Assembly (NCBI GenBank): GCA_015486785.1
Contig: WFQZ01000034.1
Location: 1-5,789, forward strand
From: Thermoflexales bacterium
Lineage (GTDB): Bacteria; Chloroflexota; Anaerolineae; B4-G1; SLSP01
DNA length: 5,789 bases
Direction: 5' to 3'
Position 1 is the stretch's first letter. Each line of letters opens with the position of its first letter. A program made the translations under genes and the position numbers. This document shows positions 1-5,789 of this stretch, in pieces. The notes beneath the pieces are model-generated. The model was not told where the DNA came from, did no database searches, and saw only the letters and a list, made by a program, of their open reading frames with translations.

Positions 1-752
1 ACCATCTGCTCCAGGGCCACGATGCCCGCCGCCGCGATGATCCCCGCTTGCCGCATCCCGCCGCCCACAACCTTGCGTGCCCGTCGGGCGGCAGCGATGA
101 AGTCCGCATCACCGCAGATGACCGCCCCGACCGGTGCGCTCAACCCCTTGGAGAGGCAGAAAGTCACCGAATCGGCATCTCGCACCAGCTCCGCCGCCGG
201 AACGCCCAACGCAACCGCCGCGTTGAAGATCCGCGCTCCGTCCACGTGCAGCCGCATTCCGTGCTCGTGCGCCAGGGCGGCGACCTGCGCGGTGTACTCC
301 GCGCTCAGGGGCGCACCGTAACAGAGGTTGTGCGTGTTTTCCAGGCACACCAGGCGCGAGCGGGGGTAGTGGACGTTGTCGGCGCGGATCGCGGCAGCGA
401 TGTCCTCCAGGCGCAGCGTGCCGTCCTCTTGGTTGGGGATCAAGCGCGGCACGATGCCGCCCAAAGCGGCCATCCCGCCTTGTTCGTACATAAAAGTGTG
501 CTGCCGGTCGCCGAGGATGATCTCATCCCCGCGCCCACATTGGGCCAGCAGCGAAACGAGATTTCCCATCGTGCCGCTGACGACGAACAATCCGGCCTCC
601 TTGCCCAACCGTTCGGCGGCCATAGCCTCCAGCCGGTTGACGGTGGGATCCTCGCCGTATACGTCATCGCCCACTTCCGCCTCGGCCATCGCTTTGCGCA
701 TTACGTCCGTGGGACGGGTCACTGTGTCACTGCGTAAGTCTACGATTTTCAT
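1..752 (-). CDS. ltaE: Low-specificity L-threonine aldolase, 3' end missing (off left edge)
   Basis: PLP-dependent cytosolic enzyme that cleaves L-threonine or L-allo-threonine to glycine and acetaldehyde (fold type I, beta-eliminating lyase family). I translated the minus strand from the ATG at 752-750; the reading frame stays open for 250 codons to the window edge, about three quarters of the usual ~340 residues. Family hallmarks are in order: DLRSDTVTRPT (residues 5-15), GDDVYGEDPTVN (28-39), SGTMGN (59-64), the PLP-stacking His85 followed by E90-QGG, ENTHN (138-142), DGAR (171-174) and the Schiff-base lysine in SKG (Lys202). The start is set by AAAGGAG (759-765, read on minus) six bases upstream and by the N-terminus matching the family. 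The motif after ENTHN reads LCYG where relatives usually have a Gly-Gly pair, a minor variation. It is divergent from the export operon, and no functional link is evident. Confidence 0.96.
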   Translation of the reverse strand, partial: MKIVDLRSDTVTRPTDVMRKAMAEAEVGDDVYGEDPTVNRLEAMAAERLGKEAGLFVVSGTMGNLVSLLAQCGRGDEIILGDRQHTFMYEQGGMAALGGIVPRLIPNQEDGTLRLEDIAAAIRADNVHYPRSRLVCLENTHNLCYGAPLSAEYTAQVAALAHEHGMRLHVDGARIFNAAVALGVPAAELVRDADSVTFCLSKGLSAPVGAVICGDADFIAAARRARKVVGGGMRQAGIIAAAGIVALEQM

Positions 753-782
753 TGCTTGCTCCTTTCGGTTCGGATTTAGGTG

Positions 783-810
783 ATTGTACTGTGGACTAGC
801 GGGGAAACAA
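783..810 (-). promoter_or_regulatory. Probable sigma-70-type promoter of the threonine aldolase gene
   Basis: Reading the minus strand, TTGTTT (810-805) and TACAAT (788-783) are separated by 16 bases. The -10 box matches TATAAT at five of six positions; the -35 box matches TTGACA only in its TTG. The -10 box ends about 30 bases before the start codon at 752, leaving room for a short leader carrying the AAAGGAG ribosome site. Prediction from pattern only. Confidence 0.5.
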
Positions 811-818
811 TGCGGCTC

Positions 819-846
819 TTGCGGTTTTTCGGCTCTGTGTTACAAT
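819..846 (+). promoter_or_regulatory. Probable sigma-70-type promoter of the export operon
   Basis: TTGCGG (819-824) and TACAAT (841-846) are 16 bases apart, with the same -10 sequence as the divergent aldolase promoter. Transcription would start near 852-854, giving a leader of about 40 bases before the ATG at 892. The palindromic repeats at 844-875 overlap the -10 box and the predicted start, which supports both the promoter call and repression as the control mode. The -35 box is weak. Confidence 0.55.
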
Positions 847-875
847 GACCACGGTCAATAATGACCGCAGTCATA
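844..875 (+). promoter_or_regulatory. Tandem pair of 16-bp palindromic repeats, probable repressor operator
   Basis: Two adjacent 16-base units, AATGACCACGGTCAAT (844-859) and AATGACCGCAGTCATA (860-875), are identical at 12 of 16 positions. Each is also a palindrome: TGACC-AC-GGTCA (846-857) is perfect over its five-base arms, and ATGAC-CGCA-GTCAT (861-874) likewise. The two dyad centres are 16 bp apart, about one and a half helical turns. The pair spans the end of the -10 box, the expected transcription start and the early leader. TGACC/GGTCA-type dyads are common operators for TetR-family regulators of efflux genes; this assignment is inference, and no regulator gene is present in the window. 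Confidence 0.65.
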
Positions 876-891
876 AATATCAGGAGGGGCG

Positions 892-2268
892 ATGAGGAAA
901 ATTTGGCTATGGCTGGTGCTCTTGGGGATCGTCGCGGCGGGCGGGGCGGTGTGGTGGAAATCGCACGCGGCGCAAGCGACGGTGACGGGCCAAGAGGTGC
1001 TCCGTTCGGCGGTAGTGCGGCGCGGGACGTTGCGGATCACCGTTTCGGCCAGCGGCAACGTGGCGGTACGGGAACAAACGCCCTTGCGTTTTGAGTCGGC
1101 GGGCAAGGTGGCGGCGGTGTACGTCCATGAGGGGCAGCACGTGGCGGCTGACGCTCCGCTGGCGCGGCTGGATACGGCGGCGTTGGAGTTGTCGCTCAAG
1201 CAAGCACGGCTGGCTTTGGAGCAAGCGCAACTCAATCTTGACAAGTTGACCCGCCCGGCGGACGAGGAGGACTTGGACTTGGCGCAGGTGGCGGAGCAGG
1301 ACGCGGCGCAGGCTTTGGAGGCGGCCCGCTTGAACAAGCAATCCACGCAGGCCGACGCCAACGCGATGCGCGTCCAAGCGCAGCGAGCGCGTGAGCAAGC
1401 CTACGCGGCCTATCAACGGGCAATCGGCACGCCCCAGGAAGGGGACTTGCTGAGCGCGTTTCACGATGCGGAGGCGCAAGAATCTATCGCCCGCGCCAAC
1501 GCCGATGCGATGGAGAAGCAAGCGGAGGTGCAATGGCTGACGGCTTATCAGCGTTACCGCCAGGCGGTGCAGTCGCGGGATACGTTGGAAAACGGCCCGG
1601 ACGAGGATCAGGTGCAGCAGGCGCAATTGCAGGTGGATAAGGCGCAGTTGCAGGTGGATCAGGCGGAAGCGCAGGTGAGCGATGCGCTGTTGACCGCGCC
1701 TTACGCCGGATTGATCGCCTCGGTCAACGTGATCACCGGCGTGACGCCGCCCTTGCGCGACCCGGCGGTAGTGCTGGTGGACGAATCCGCGTTGTACGTG
1801 GATGCCACGGTGGACGAGATGGACGTGGGGCAAGTGGCCGTGGGGCAGGCGGTGAGCATCACGCTGGACGCTTACCCGCACTTGACGTTGCCCGGCACGG
1901 TGACGCGCGTCGCGCCGGCCTCGCGCACCGTCGGCGGGGTGACGGCCTACGATCTGCGGGTGCGGATTGCTGACACGCGCGGGGCCATCGTGCGGGATGG
2001 GATGACCGCCAGCATCGAGATTCACGTGGCCGAATCCAAAGACGTGCTGCTGGTGCCCACCTGGGCGATCCGCGCCGATGATTCCGAGGGCGGCACGCAG
2101 TTCTATTGCTATCGGCTGGTCAACGGGACGCCGGAGCGGGTGGATGTGACCATCGGGCGGAGCAATGAGACGGAAACCGAGGTCCGCTCCGGCCTGACGG
2201 AAGGGGACACGGTGACGCTGGTGCTGGAATCGCGCCAGCCGCTCAAGCTGGACTTGCAGCATCCTTGA
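892..2268 (+). CDS. HlyD/MacA-family membrane fusion protein (adaptor A of ABC exporter)
   Basis: 458-residue adaptor subunit that would be anchored in the cytoplasmic membrane and project outward to work with a MacB-type permease. An N-terminal signal anchor occupies residues 3-22 (IWLWLVLLGIVAAGGAVWW region) after a short MRK. The first half of the barrel-sandwich (lipoyl-like) domain is at about 66-95 (SAGKVAAVYVHEGQHVAADAPL), then a long Gln/Ala-rich alpha-helical hairpin at about 97-265, the second lipoyl half from LLTAPYAG (267-273), a beta-barrel at about 302-380 and a membrane-proximal domain with VLLVPTWAI (385-393). The hairpin's returning helix has heptad repeats. ATG at 892 follows AGGAGGGG (882-889) closely, and the signal anchor begins immediately. 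It is the first gene of the operon, directly after the operator, and its stop is 11 bases before the start of a second, related adaptor. The substrate is unknown. Confidence 0.93.
   Translation: MRKIWLWLVLLGIVAAGGAVWWKSHAAQATVTGQEVLRSAVVRRGTLRITVSASGNVAVREQTPLRFESAGKVAAVYVHEGQHVAADAPLARLDTAALELSLKQARLALEQAQLNLDKLTRPADEEDLDLAQVAEQDAAQALEAARLNKQSTQADANAMRVQAQRAREQAYAAYQRAIGTPQEGDLLSAFHDAEAQESIARANADAMEKQAEVQWLTAYQRYRQAVQSRDTLENGPDEDQVQQAQLQVDKAQLQVDQAEAQVSDALLTAPYAGLIASVNVITGVTPPLRDPAVVLVDESALYVDATVDEMDVGQVAVGQAVSITLDAYPHLTLPGTVTRVAPASRTVGGVTAYDLRVRIADTRGAIVRDGMTASIEIHVAESKDVLLVPTWAIRADDSEGGTQFYCYRLVNGTPERVDVTIGRSNETETEVRSGLTEGDTVTLVLESRQPLKLDLQHP
1621..1683 (+). repeat. Three 21-bp units encoding heptads in the adaptor A hairpin
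   Basis: Units start at 1621, 1642 and 1663 and encode AQLQVDK, AQLQVDQ and AEAQVSD (residues 244-264). The first two differ at only two of 21 bases, the third is diverged. A preceding DEDQVQQ (237-243) is a fourth heptad in register at protein level. The pattern fits coiled-coil packing of the hairpin and recent in-frame unit duplication or conversion. Confidence 0.8.
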
Positions 2269-2279
2269 TGAGGGAACGT

Positions 2280-3695
2280 ATGAAAAAACTATGGCTTTGG
2301 GTTTTAGGAGTGATCGTCATTGGCGGAGTTGTTGGCGGGGCGCTGTGGCTGCGTCAAAAACGGGAGGCCGAGGCTGTGGCGCAGGAGGCCTTGCGCACGG
2401 CAACGGTGCAGCGCGGCACGCTTGAGCTGACCGTGCTGGCGAGCGGGAACGTCGTGGCGGCCCAAGATTGCGACTTGTCGTTTGAGATGCCCGGCCAGGT
2501 GATCTCGGTCACCGTGGAGGTGGGGGATCGCGTGCGTGCCGGGCAACCGCTGGCGCGGCTGGACGATACATCGCCGGTGCGGGCGGTACGGCAAGCCGAG
2601 CTGGCTCTGGATGAGGCGCGGCTCAATCTCGCCACGTTGACCAAGCCGCCGGATGCGGACGACATCGCTTTGGCCAAGCTCGCGCTACAGAGCGCGGCGC
2701 AGTCTATGGCTGCCGCCAAGCAGAGCGAGGAGGCGGCGCAGCTTCAAGGCGGGCAGAACGTCCAGCACGCGCAAGAGGCTCTGGATGACGTGCGTCAGAT
2801 GTACGATGAGGTCCACGACCAGATTGACCGTTATCATCTGCCGGATGCGTATGCCGCCGGAGCGACCGCGGCTTATATGGAAACGGAAGGCAACGTCGGC
2901 GTGACGCAGGTCAAGGCCGAGCAGCAGATTCAGCAGGCCAAAAGTCAGTGGCTGACGGCGTACCACAATTACAAGCAGGCGGAGCAGCAGTTGCAGCAGT
3001 TGCAGGATGGGCCGGACGAGGATCAAGTGCGGCAAGCGCAGCTTCAAGTGGAACAAGCGCAGCTCAGCTTGGAGCAGGCCCGCTTGAACGAGGCGAAAAC
3101 CTTGCTGACCGCGCCCTGCGATGGCGCGGTGACGGCGGTCAACATCCAAGAGGGGCTGGCCGCGCCCAACGGTCAACCGGCGATCTCGTTGATGAACGAC
3201 GCGCAATTCTACGCCGAGGTCACGGTGGACGAAACAGACATCGCGGCGGTGGCGGTGGGGCAGCCGGTCAGCGTGACGGTGGACGCTTATCCCAACGATC
3301 CGTTGCCGGGCGTCGTGGATCGGATTGCGATCCTGCCGGTGGCCGGATTGGGCACGGTGGCCTATCCGGTGCAGGTGCGATTGCAGCCGCAGGGGACGGT
3401 CGTGCTGCGCGAGGGGATGACCGCCGAGGTGACGATTCGCACCGAGCGGCGGGACGACGTGTTGCTCATCCCCAACTGGGCGATCCGCACCGACCAGGAG
3501 ACCGGTCAGGTGTACACGTATGTGTTGCCGGGGGGCGATCAGCCGCCGGAGCGGCGCGAGATCACCGTCGGCGGGCGGAATGAGGCTTTCACCGAGGTGC
3601 TCGGTGGGTTGGAAGAAGGGCAAACGGTGGCCCTGGTGCTGGAATCACGCACGTTGCCGATTTTCCAGGGGCGTCCGCCCCGGCAGCGTCGCTAA
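2280..3695 (+). CDS. HlyD/MacA-family membrane fusion protein (adaptor B, paralogue of A)
   Basis: 471-residue second adaptor with the same architecture as its neighbour: signal anchor at residues 4-24 after MKK, first lipoyl half at about 67-95 (EMPGQVISVTVEVGDRVRAGQPLARLD), a hairpin at about 98-275, second lipoyl half from LLTAPCDG (275-282), a beta-barrel at about 308-388 and a membrane-proximal domain with VLLIPNWAI (394-402). The tail is basic (RPPRQRR). I chose ATG 2280 over ATG 2268 or TTG 2265, which overlap the previous stop, because AGGGA (2271-2275) lies four bases before it and the resulting N-terminus MKKLWLWVLG aligns with MRKIWLWLVL of adaptor A. Compared with A, the hairpin carries extra residues around 160-205 (QMYDEVHDQIDRYHLPDAY region). 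Its only cysteines, Cys64 and Cys280, flank the two lipoyl halves. It is probably co-translated with A. Confidence 0.93.
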   Translation: MKKLWLWVLGVIVIGGVVGGALWLRQKREAEAVAQEALRTATVQRGTLELTVLASGNVVAAQDCDLSFEMPGQVISVTVEVGDRVRAGQPLARLDDTSPVRAVRQAELALDEARLNLATLTKPPDADDIALAKLALQSAAQSMAAAKQSEEAAQLQGGQNVQHAQEALDDVRQMYDEVHDQIDRYHLPDAYAAGATAAYMETEGNVGVTQVKAEQQIQQAKSQWLTAYHNYKQAEQQLQQLQDGPDEDQVRQAQLQVEQAQLSLEQARLNEAKTLLTAPCDGAVTAVNIQEGLAAPNGQPAISLMNDAQFYAEVTVDETDIAAVAVGQPVSVTVDAYPNDPLPGVVDRIAILPVAGLGTVAYPVQVRLQPQGTVVLREGMTAEVTIRTERRDDVLLIPNWAIRTDQETGQVYTYVLPGGDQPPERREITVGGRNEAFTEVLGGLEEGQTVALVLESRTLPIFQGRPPRQRR

Positions 3696-3716
3696 ACAAA
3701 AAACAGGAGGAATGGA

Positions 3717-4460
3717 ATGCCGGCAGTTGTAGGATTGGTGGAAGGTGTTTTTGATGTTTCGTATTTGCTCTTCGCGTGGAGCATGTTCGCGCTGATGTTC
3801 AGCCGTTATCTCAAGCTGCATCCGTCCCGCCGTTATGTGAGCGGCTGGATCGTGGTGGTGGCGTTCTCGCTGGCGTTTGGGGATTCGTTCCACTTGATCC
3901 CGCGCGGCTACGAGGGGATTGCGACCTATTTCGGCCATCCGGTGGACTTTTCGTGGTGGCTGGGGTTCGGGATGGCGGCCAGTTCCTTCACGCTGGCCTT
4001 CTTCTACCTGGCTTTGGCCATCTACGCGCGGCGGAAGTTCACGCTGCGTTGGAACGGCTGGCTGGGGCTGCTGCTGATCGCCTGCATCATGCGCCTGGCG
4101 ATCATCTTCTGCCCGATGAACGGTTGGTTCGGCGGCCCGGAGCCGGGCTGGAAGTTCTATCGCAACCTCCCGTTCCTGGTACAGGGGATCGGGGTGATCG
4201 TGCTGTTTTTGCGCTACGCGGGCGAGCTGCCCCGTCCCAAGGCTAAGCTGGTGCGTGGCACGGCTTACGCGATCATCGCTTCGTTCGCCTTCTACATTGC
4301 GACCTTGGTCGGCACGGAATGGCAGCCGTTTTGGGGCAGTATGATGTTGCCCAAGACCGTGGCTTACATGATCGCCATCTGGCTGCTGTATCGGCTGGAG
4401 TTTGGCGAAGATTACGCCGACGAGACGCCCACGCCGCAGTTCACGCCGGCGGTCTCGTGA
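3717..4460 (+). CDS. Multi-pass membrane protein of unknown function in the export operon
   Basis: I do not recognise this 247-residue protein with confidence. It has about seven hydrophobic segments: roughly 5-27, 40-62, 80-103, 112-132, 151-168, 180-200 and 208-227, then a charged, proline-rich tail (EDYADETPTPQFTP). Polar and aromatic motifs near membrane borders look conserved in character: GDSFHLIPR (55-63), FCPMNGW (131-137), YRNLPF (148-153). His59 with Arg63 and the Asn-Trp pairs could be functional sites. No ATPase, transporter or enzyme signature is visible. ATG 3717 has an ideal AGGAGG (3705-3710) six bases upstream, and only 21 bases separate it from adaptor B's stop; the ATPase gene follows after 16 bases, so it is almost surely co-transcribed. 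Its position resembles YknW beside YknXYZ in Bacillus, an assembly factor for the adaptor-permease complex, but the analogy rests on context alone. Confidence 0.88.
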   Translation: MPAVVGLVEGVFDVSYLLFAWSMFALMFSRYLKLHPSRRYVSGWIVVVAFSLAFGDSFHLIPRGYEGIATYFGHPVDFSWWLGFGMAASSFTLAFFYLALAIYARRKFTLRWNGWLGLLLIACIMRLAIIFCPMNGWFGGPEPGWKFYRNLPFLVQGIGVIVLFLRYAGELPRPKAKLVRGTAYAIIASFAFYIATLVGTEWQPFWGSMMLPKTVAYMIAIWLLYRLEFGEDYADETPTPQFTPAVS

Positions 4461-4464
4461 ATTT

Positions 4465-4472
4465 AGGGAGGG
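4465..4472 (+). promoter_or_regulatory. Ribosome binding site fixing the GTG start of the ATPase
   Basis: AGGGAGGG lies four bases before GTG 4477. The frame is open further upstream into the previous gene, with an ATG at 4402, but that start would overlap the membrane protein by 59 bases and add an Arg-rich, non-conserved leader. The ATG at 4481 is out of frame and meets a stop at once. Confidence 0.75.
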
Positions 4473-4476
4473 CTTT

Positions 4477-5229
4477 GTGGATGAGAAGGTAGTGATTCAC
4501 GTCGACGACCTGCACAAGGTGTACAAGATGGGGCTGAACGAAGTCCATGCCTTGCGCGGGATCACGTTGACGGTGAGGAAGGGCGAGATTGTGGCGATTA
4601 TGGGGCCTTCCGGCTCCGGCAAGTCCACCTTGATGAACATCCTGGGCTGCCTGGATCAGCCGACTTCGGGGAAGTATCACCTGGATGGGCAGGATGTGAG
4701 CCAGATGAGCGATGACGAGCTGGCCTTGGTGCGCAATCGCGGGGTGGGGTTCGTGTTCCAGAACTTCAACTTGCTGCCGCGCACCTCCGCACTGGATAAC
4801 GTCCAATTGCCGTTGATCTACGCCGGGTTGAGCATCAAAGAGCGGCGGCGGCGCAGCGAGGAGATGTTGGCCTCGGTGGGCTTGCGGGAGCGCATGAATC
4901 ACACGCCTAACGAGCTTTCGGGGGGCCAGCAACAGCGCGTGGCGATTGCCCGCGCCATCGTCAACCAACCGGCGATCATCCTGGCGGACGAGCCGACCGG
5001 CAACCTGGATAGCAAATCGGGCGAAGAGGTGATGAGCATCCTCCAGAGCTTGAACCATCGCTACGGCATCACCGTGGTGCTGGTGACCCACGATCCGCGC
5101 ATCGCCCACTACGCGCAGCGAGCGATTCATCTGTTCGACGGACGCATCTTAAAGGAAGAAGTCTACGCTCAGCCCACGCAGGCTCCGCCGCTGGTGATTG
5201 GGGAATGGGATAAGGAGGTGCCGGCGTGA
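4477..5229 (+). CDS. ABC transporter ATP-binding protein, MacB/LolD/YknY type
   Basis: 250-residue cytoplasmic ATPase that would power the adjacent MacB-type permease. From the GTG start all ABC motifs are intact: Walker A GPSGSGKS (43-50), Q-loop Gln95 in FVFQNFNLL, signature LSGGQQQR (147-154), Walker B IILADEPTG (167-175) with catalytic Glu172, D-loop NLDS (176-179) and switch His205 in VTHD. The GFVFQNFNLLPRTSALDNVQLPL-type stretch (91-113) and the GxxL(D)xPTSG stretch (57-65) are typical of the MacB/LolD/FtsE-like subgroup, called lipoprotein or macrolide exporters by homology. Length is normal for a stand-alone subunit, with a short extra tail after about 228 rich in Pro and Gln. It follows the membrane protein by 16 bases and overlaps the permease start (GTGA at 5226-5229), so translational coupling of the motor subunits is likely. 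The substrate cannot be inferred. Confidence 0.97.
   Translation: MDEKVVIHVDDLHKVYKMGLNEVHALRGITLTVRKGEIVAIMGPSGSGKSTLMNILGCLDQPTSGKYHLDGQDVSQMSDDELALVRNRGVGFVFQNFNLLPRTSALDNVQLPLIYAGLSIKERRRRSEEMLASVGLRERMNHTPNELSGGQQQRVAIARAIVNQPAIILADEPTGNLDSKSGEEVMSILQSLNHRYGITVVLVTHDPRIAHYAQRAIHLFDGRILKEEVYAQPTQAPPLVIGEWDKEVPA
5212..5220 (+). promoter_or_regulatory. Strong ribosome binding site of the permease, inside the ATPase gene
   Basis: AAGGAGGTG is a full match to the anti-Shine-Dalgarno sequence and sits five bases before the GTG at 5226. It lies in the last codons of the ATPase (KEVPA), so it supports the overlapping GTGA start and may have shaped that C-terminus. Confidence 0.8.
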
Positions 5230-5770
5230 ATATCTGGGAAAGTGTGCGCTTGGCGATCAAGGCCTTGGTGGCCAACAAAATGCGGGCAGCCTTGACGATG
5301 TTGGGCATCATCATCGGCGTGGGGGCGGTGATCACGCTGATGGCGGTGGGGCAAGGAGTGCAGGAATACATCACCGCGCAGTTCCAATCCATCGGCAGCA
5401 ATCTCTTCTTTGTGATGGCTGGTTCCACGACCGTGGAGCTGAAAAAACCGGCTTACATCACGCTCAAGGACGTGGACGCGCTGCAAGACGCGGCGCTAGC
5501 TCCGGATGTGCTGCACGTTGCCCCGGCAGCTCGCACCGGCAAGCGCGTTTCGATCCCCGGTGAAGATAGGGAAGAAGAGATCCGTGGCGTCACGCCGGAG
5601 TACAGTTTGGTGCGCGGCTGGCAACCCGCCGTCGGGCGGTTCATCACCCGTGAGGATAATCAAACCCTGGCGCGGGTGGCCGTTTTGGGCAAGGAAGCGG
5701 CGGATTATTTCTTCCCTGACAACCCCGCCCCCAGCGGTGAGATTGTGCGCATCAACGGCGTGCCTTTCCG
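5226..5770 (+). CDS. MacB/FtsX-type ABC transporter permease, 3' end missing (contig end)
   Basis: The first 181 complete codons of a permease whose family members of the stand-alone kind are about 400 residues. A short amphipathic start (MNIWESVRLAIKALVANKMRA) leads into the first transmembrane helix at about 21-43 (LTMLGIIIGVGAVITLMAVG), the typical MacB N-terminus. The large extracytoplasmic MacB_PCD-type domain follows: GSNLFFV (57-63), ITLKDVDAL (78-86), the GVTPEY segment (121-126), GRFIT (137-141), VAVLGKEAADYFFP (151-164) and GEIVRINGVPF (171-181). The remaining three helices are not in the window. The GTG start overlaps the ATPase stop by four bases and is backed by AAGGAGGTG. Beyond 5770 the frame runs into adapter sequence and would read CLLYTS, which is not part of the protein. 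Together with the ATPase and adaptors it forms the export machine. Confidence 0.95.
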
Positions 5771-5789
5771 CTGTCTCTTATACACATCT
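5771..5789. other. Tn5 mosaic end / Nextera adapter left at the contig end (artefact)
   Basis: The last 19 bases read CTGTCTCTTATACACATCT, identical to the reverse complement of the 19-bp Tn5 mosaic end used in tagmentation libraries. It lies exactly at the contig terminus and interrupts the permease reading frame in the middle of a conserved domain. It is best read as untrimmed adapter, not as an inserted element: there is no transposon body, and nothing follows it. Confidence 0.97.

Noticed and set aside
48..737. Plus-strand open frame of 229 codons over the threonine aldolase
   Set aside because: The minus strand encodes unmistakable threonine aldolase motifs over the same bases; the plus frame has no recognisable features or ribosome site.
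907..2262. Long minus-strand open frame (451 codons) opposite adaptor A
   Set aside because: It is a shadow of the GC-rich plus-strand gene: its translation is His/Arg/Leu-rich with no domain, whereas the plus frame gives a complete HlyD-type adaptor. The similar minus frame at 2685-3623 opposite adaptor B is rejected for the same reason.
2265..2279. Earlier TTG/ATG starts for adaptor B
   Set aside because: They overlap the preceding stop, lack a ribosome site and add MMRER before a signal anchor that already begins well at ATG 2280.
2946..3077. Direct repeat between the two adaptor genes (with 1531-1662) as a mobile or recombination element
   Set aside because: The similarity is at protein level with many silent and some replacement differences, as expected for paralogous hairpins, with no element boundaries.
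3696..3716. Terminator or internal promoter between adaptor B and the membrane protein
   Set aside because: The 21-base gap is A-rich with the ribosome site but has no hairpin and no room for a promoter; the genes appear co-transcribed.
5771..5789. Real Tn5/IS50 insertion at the right end
   Set aside because: Only the synthetic-type 19-bp mosaic end is present, exactly at the contig end; contamination by library adapter explains it fully.

Overview
The window is a GC-rich bacterial contig end (well over half G+C, with GTG starts and strong AGGAGG-type ribosome sites). It carries one divergent metabolic gene and the first five genes of a MacAB/YknXYZ-type ABC export operon. Protein style (long Gln/Ala-rich adaptor hairpins, a separate ATPase and permease, no linked outer-membrane channel in view) is compatible with a Gram-positive or Chloroflexota-like bacterium. 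That placement is inference only. The contig ends in an exact 19-base Tn5 mosaic end (Nextera adapter), so the last 19 bases are not genomic and the final gene is cut by the assembly, not by nature.

Layout. Positions 1-752 (minus strand) hold the first 250 codons of a low-specificity L-threonine aldolase, running off the left edge. Positions 753-891 are a compact divergent control region: a plausible promoter for the aldolase (minus), a plausible promoter for the export operon (plus), and two tandem 16-base palindromic repeats overlapping the -10 and start site of the plus promoter. These repeats look like a repressor operator of TetR/MarR style. From 892 to the end everything is on the plus strand and tightly packed: adaptor A (892-2268), adaptor B (2280-3695), a seven-helix membrane protein of unknown function (3717-4460), an ABC ATPase (4477-5229), and a MacB/FtsX-type permease that overlaps the ATPase stop and is truncated at 5770.

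How they work together. The ATPase and permease should form the membrane motor of a type VII (MacB-fold) ABC system, and the two HlyD/MacA-family adaptors would sit on its outer face as the periplasmic or extracytoplasmic part. The multi-pass protein lies between adaptors and motor, co-transcribed, recalling YknW in the Bacillus yknWXYZ operon, though I see no clear sequence relationship. The substrate cannot be read from the sequence. The least ordinary points are the tandem, diverged pair of adaptors, the unknown membrane protein, and the paired operator with no regulator gene in view.
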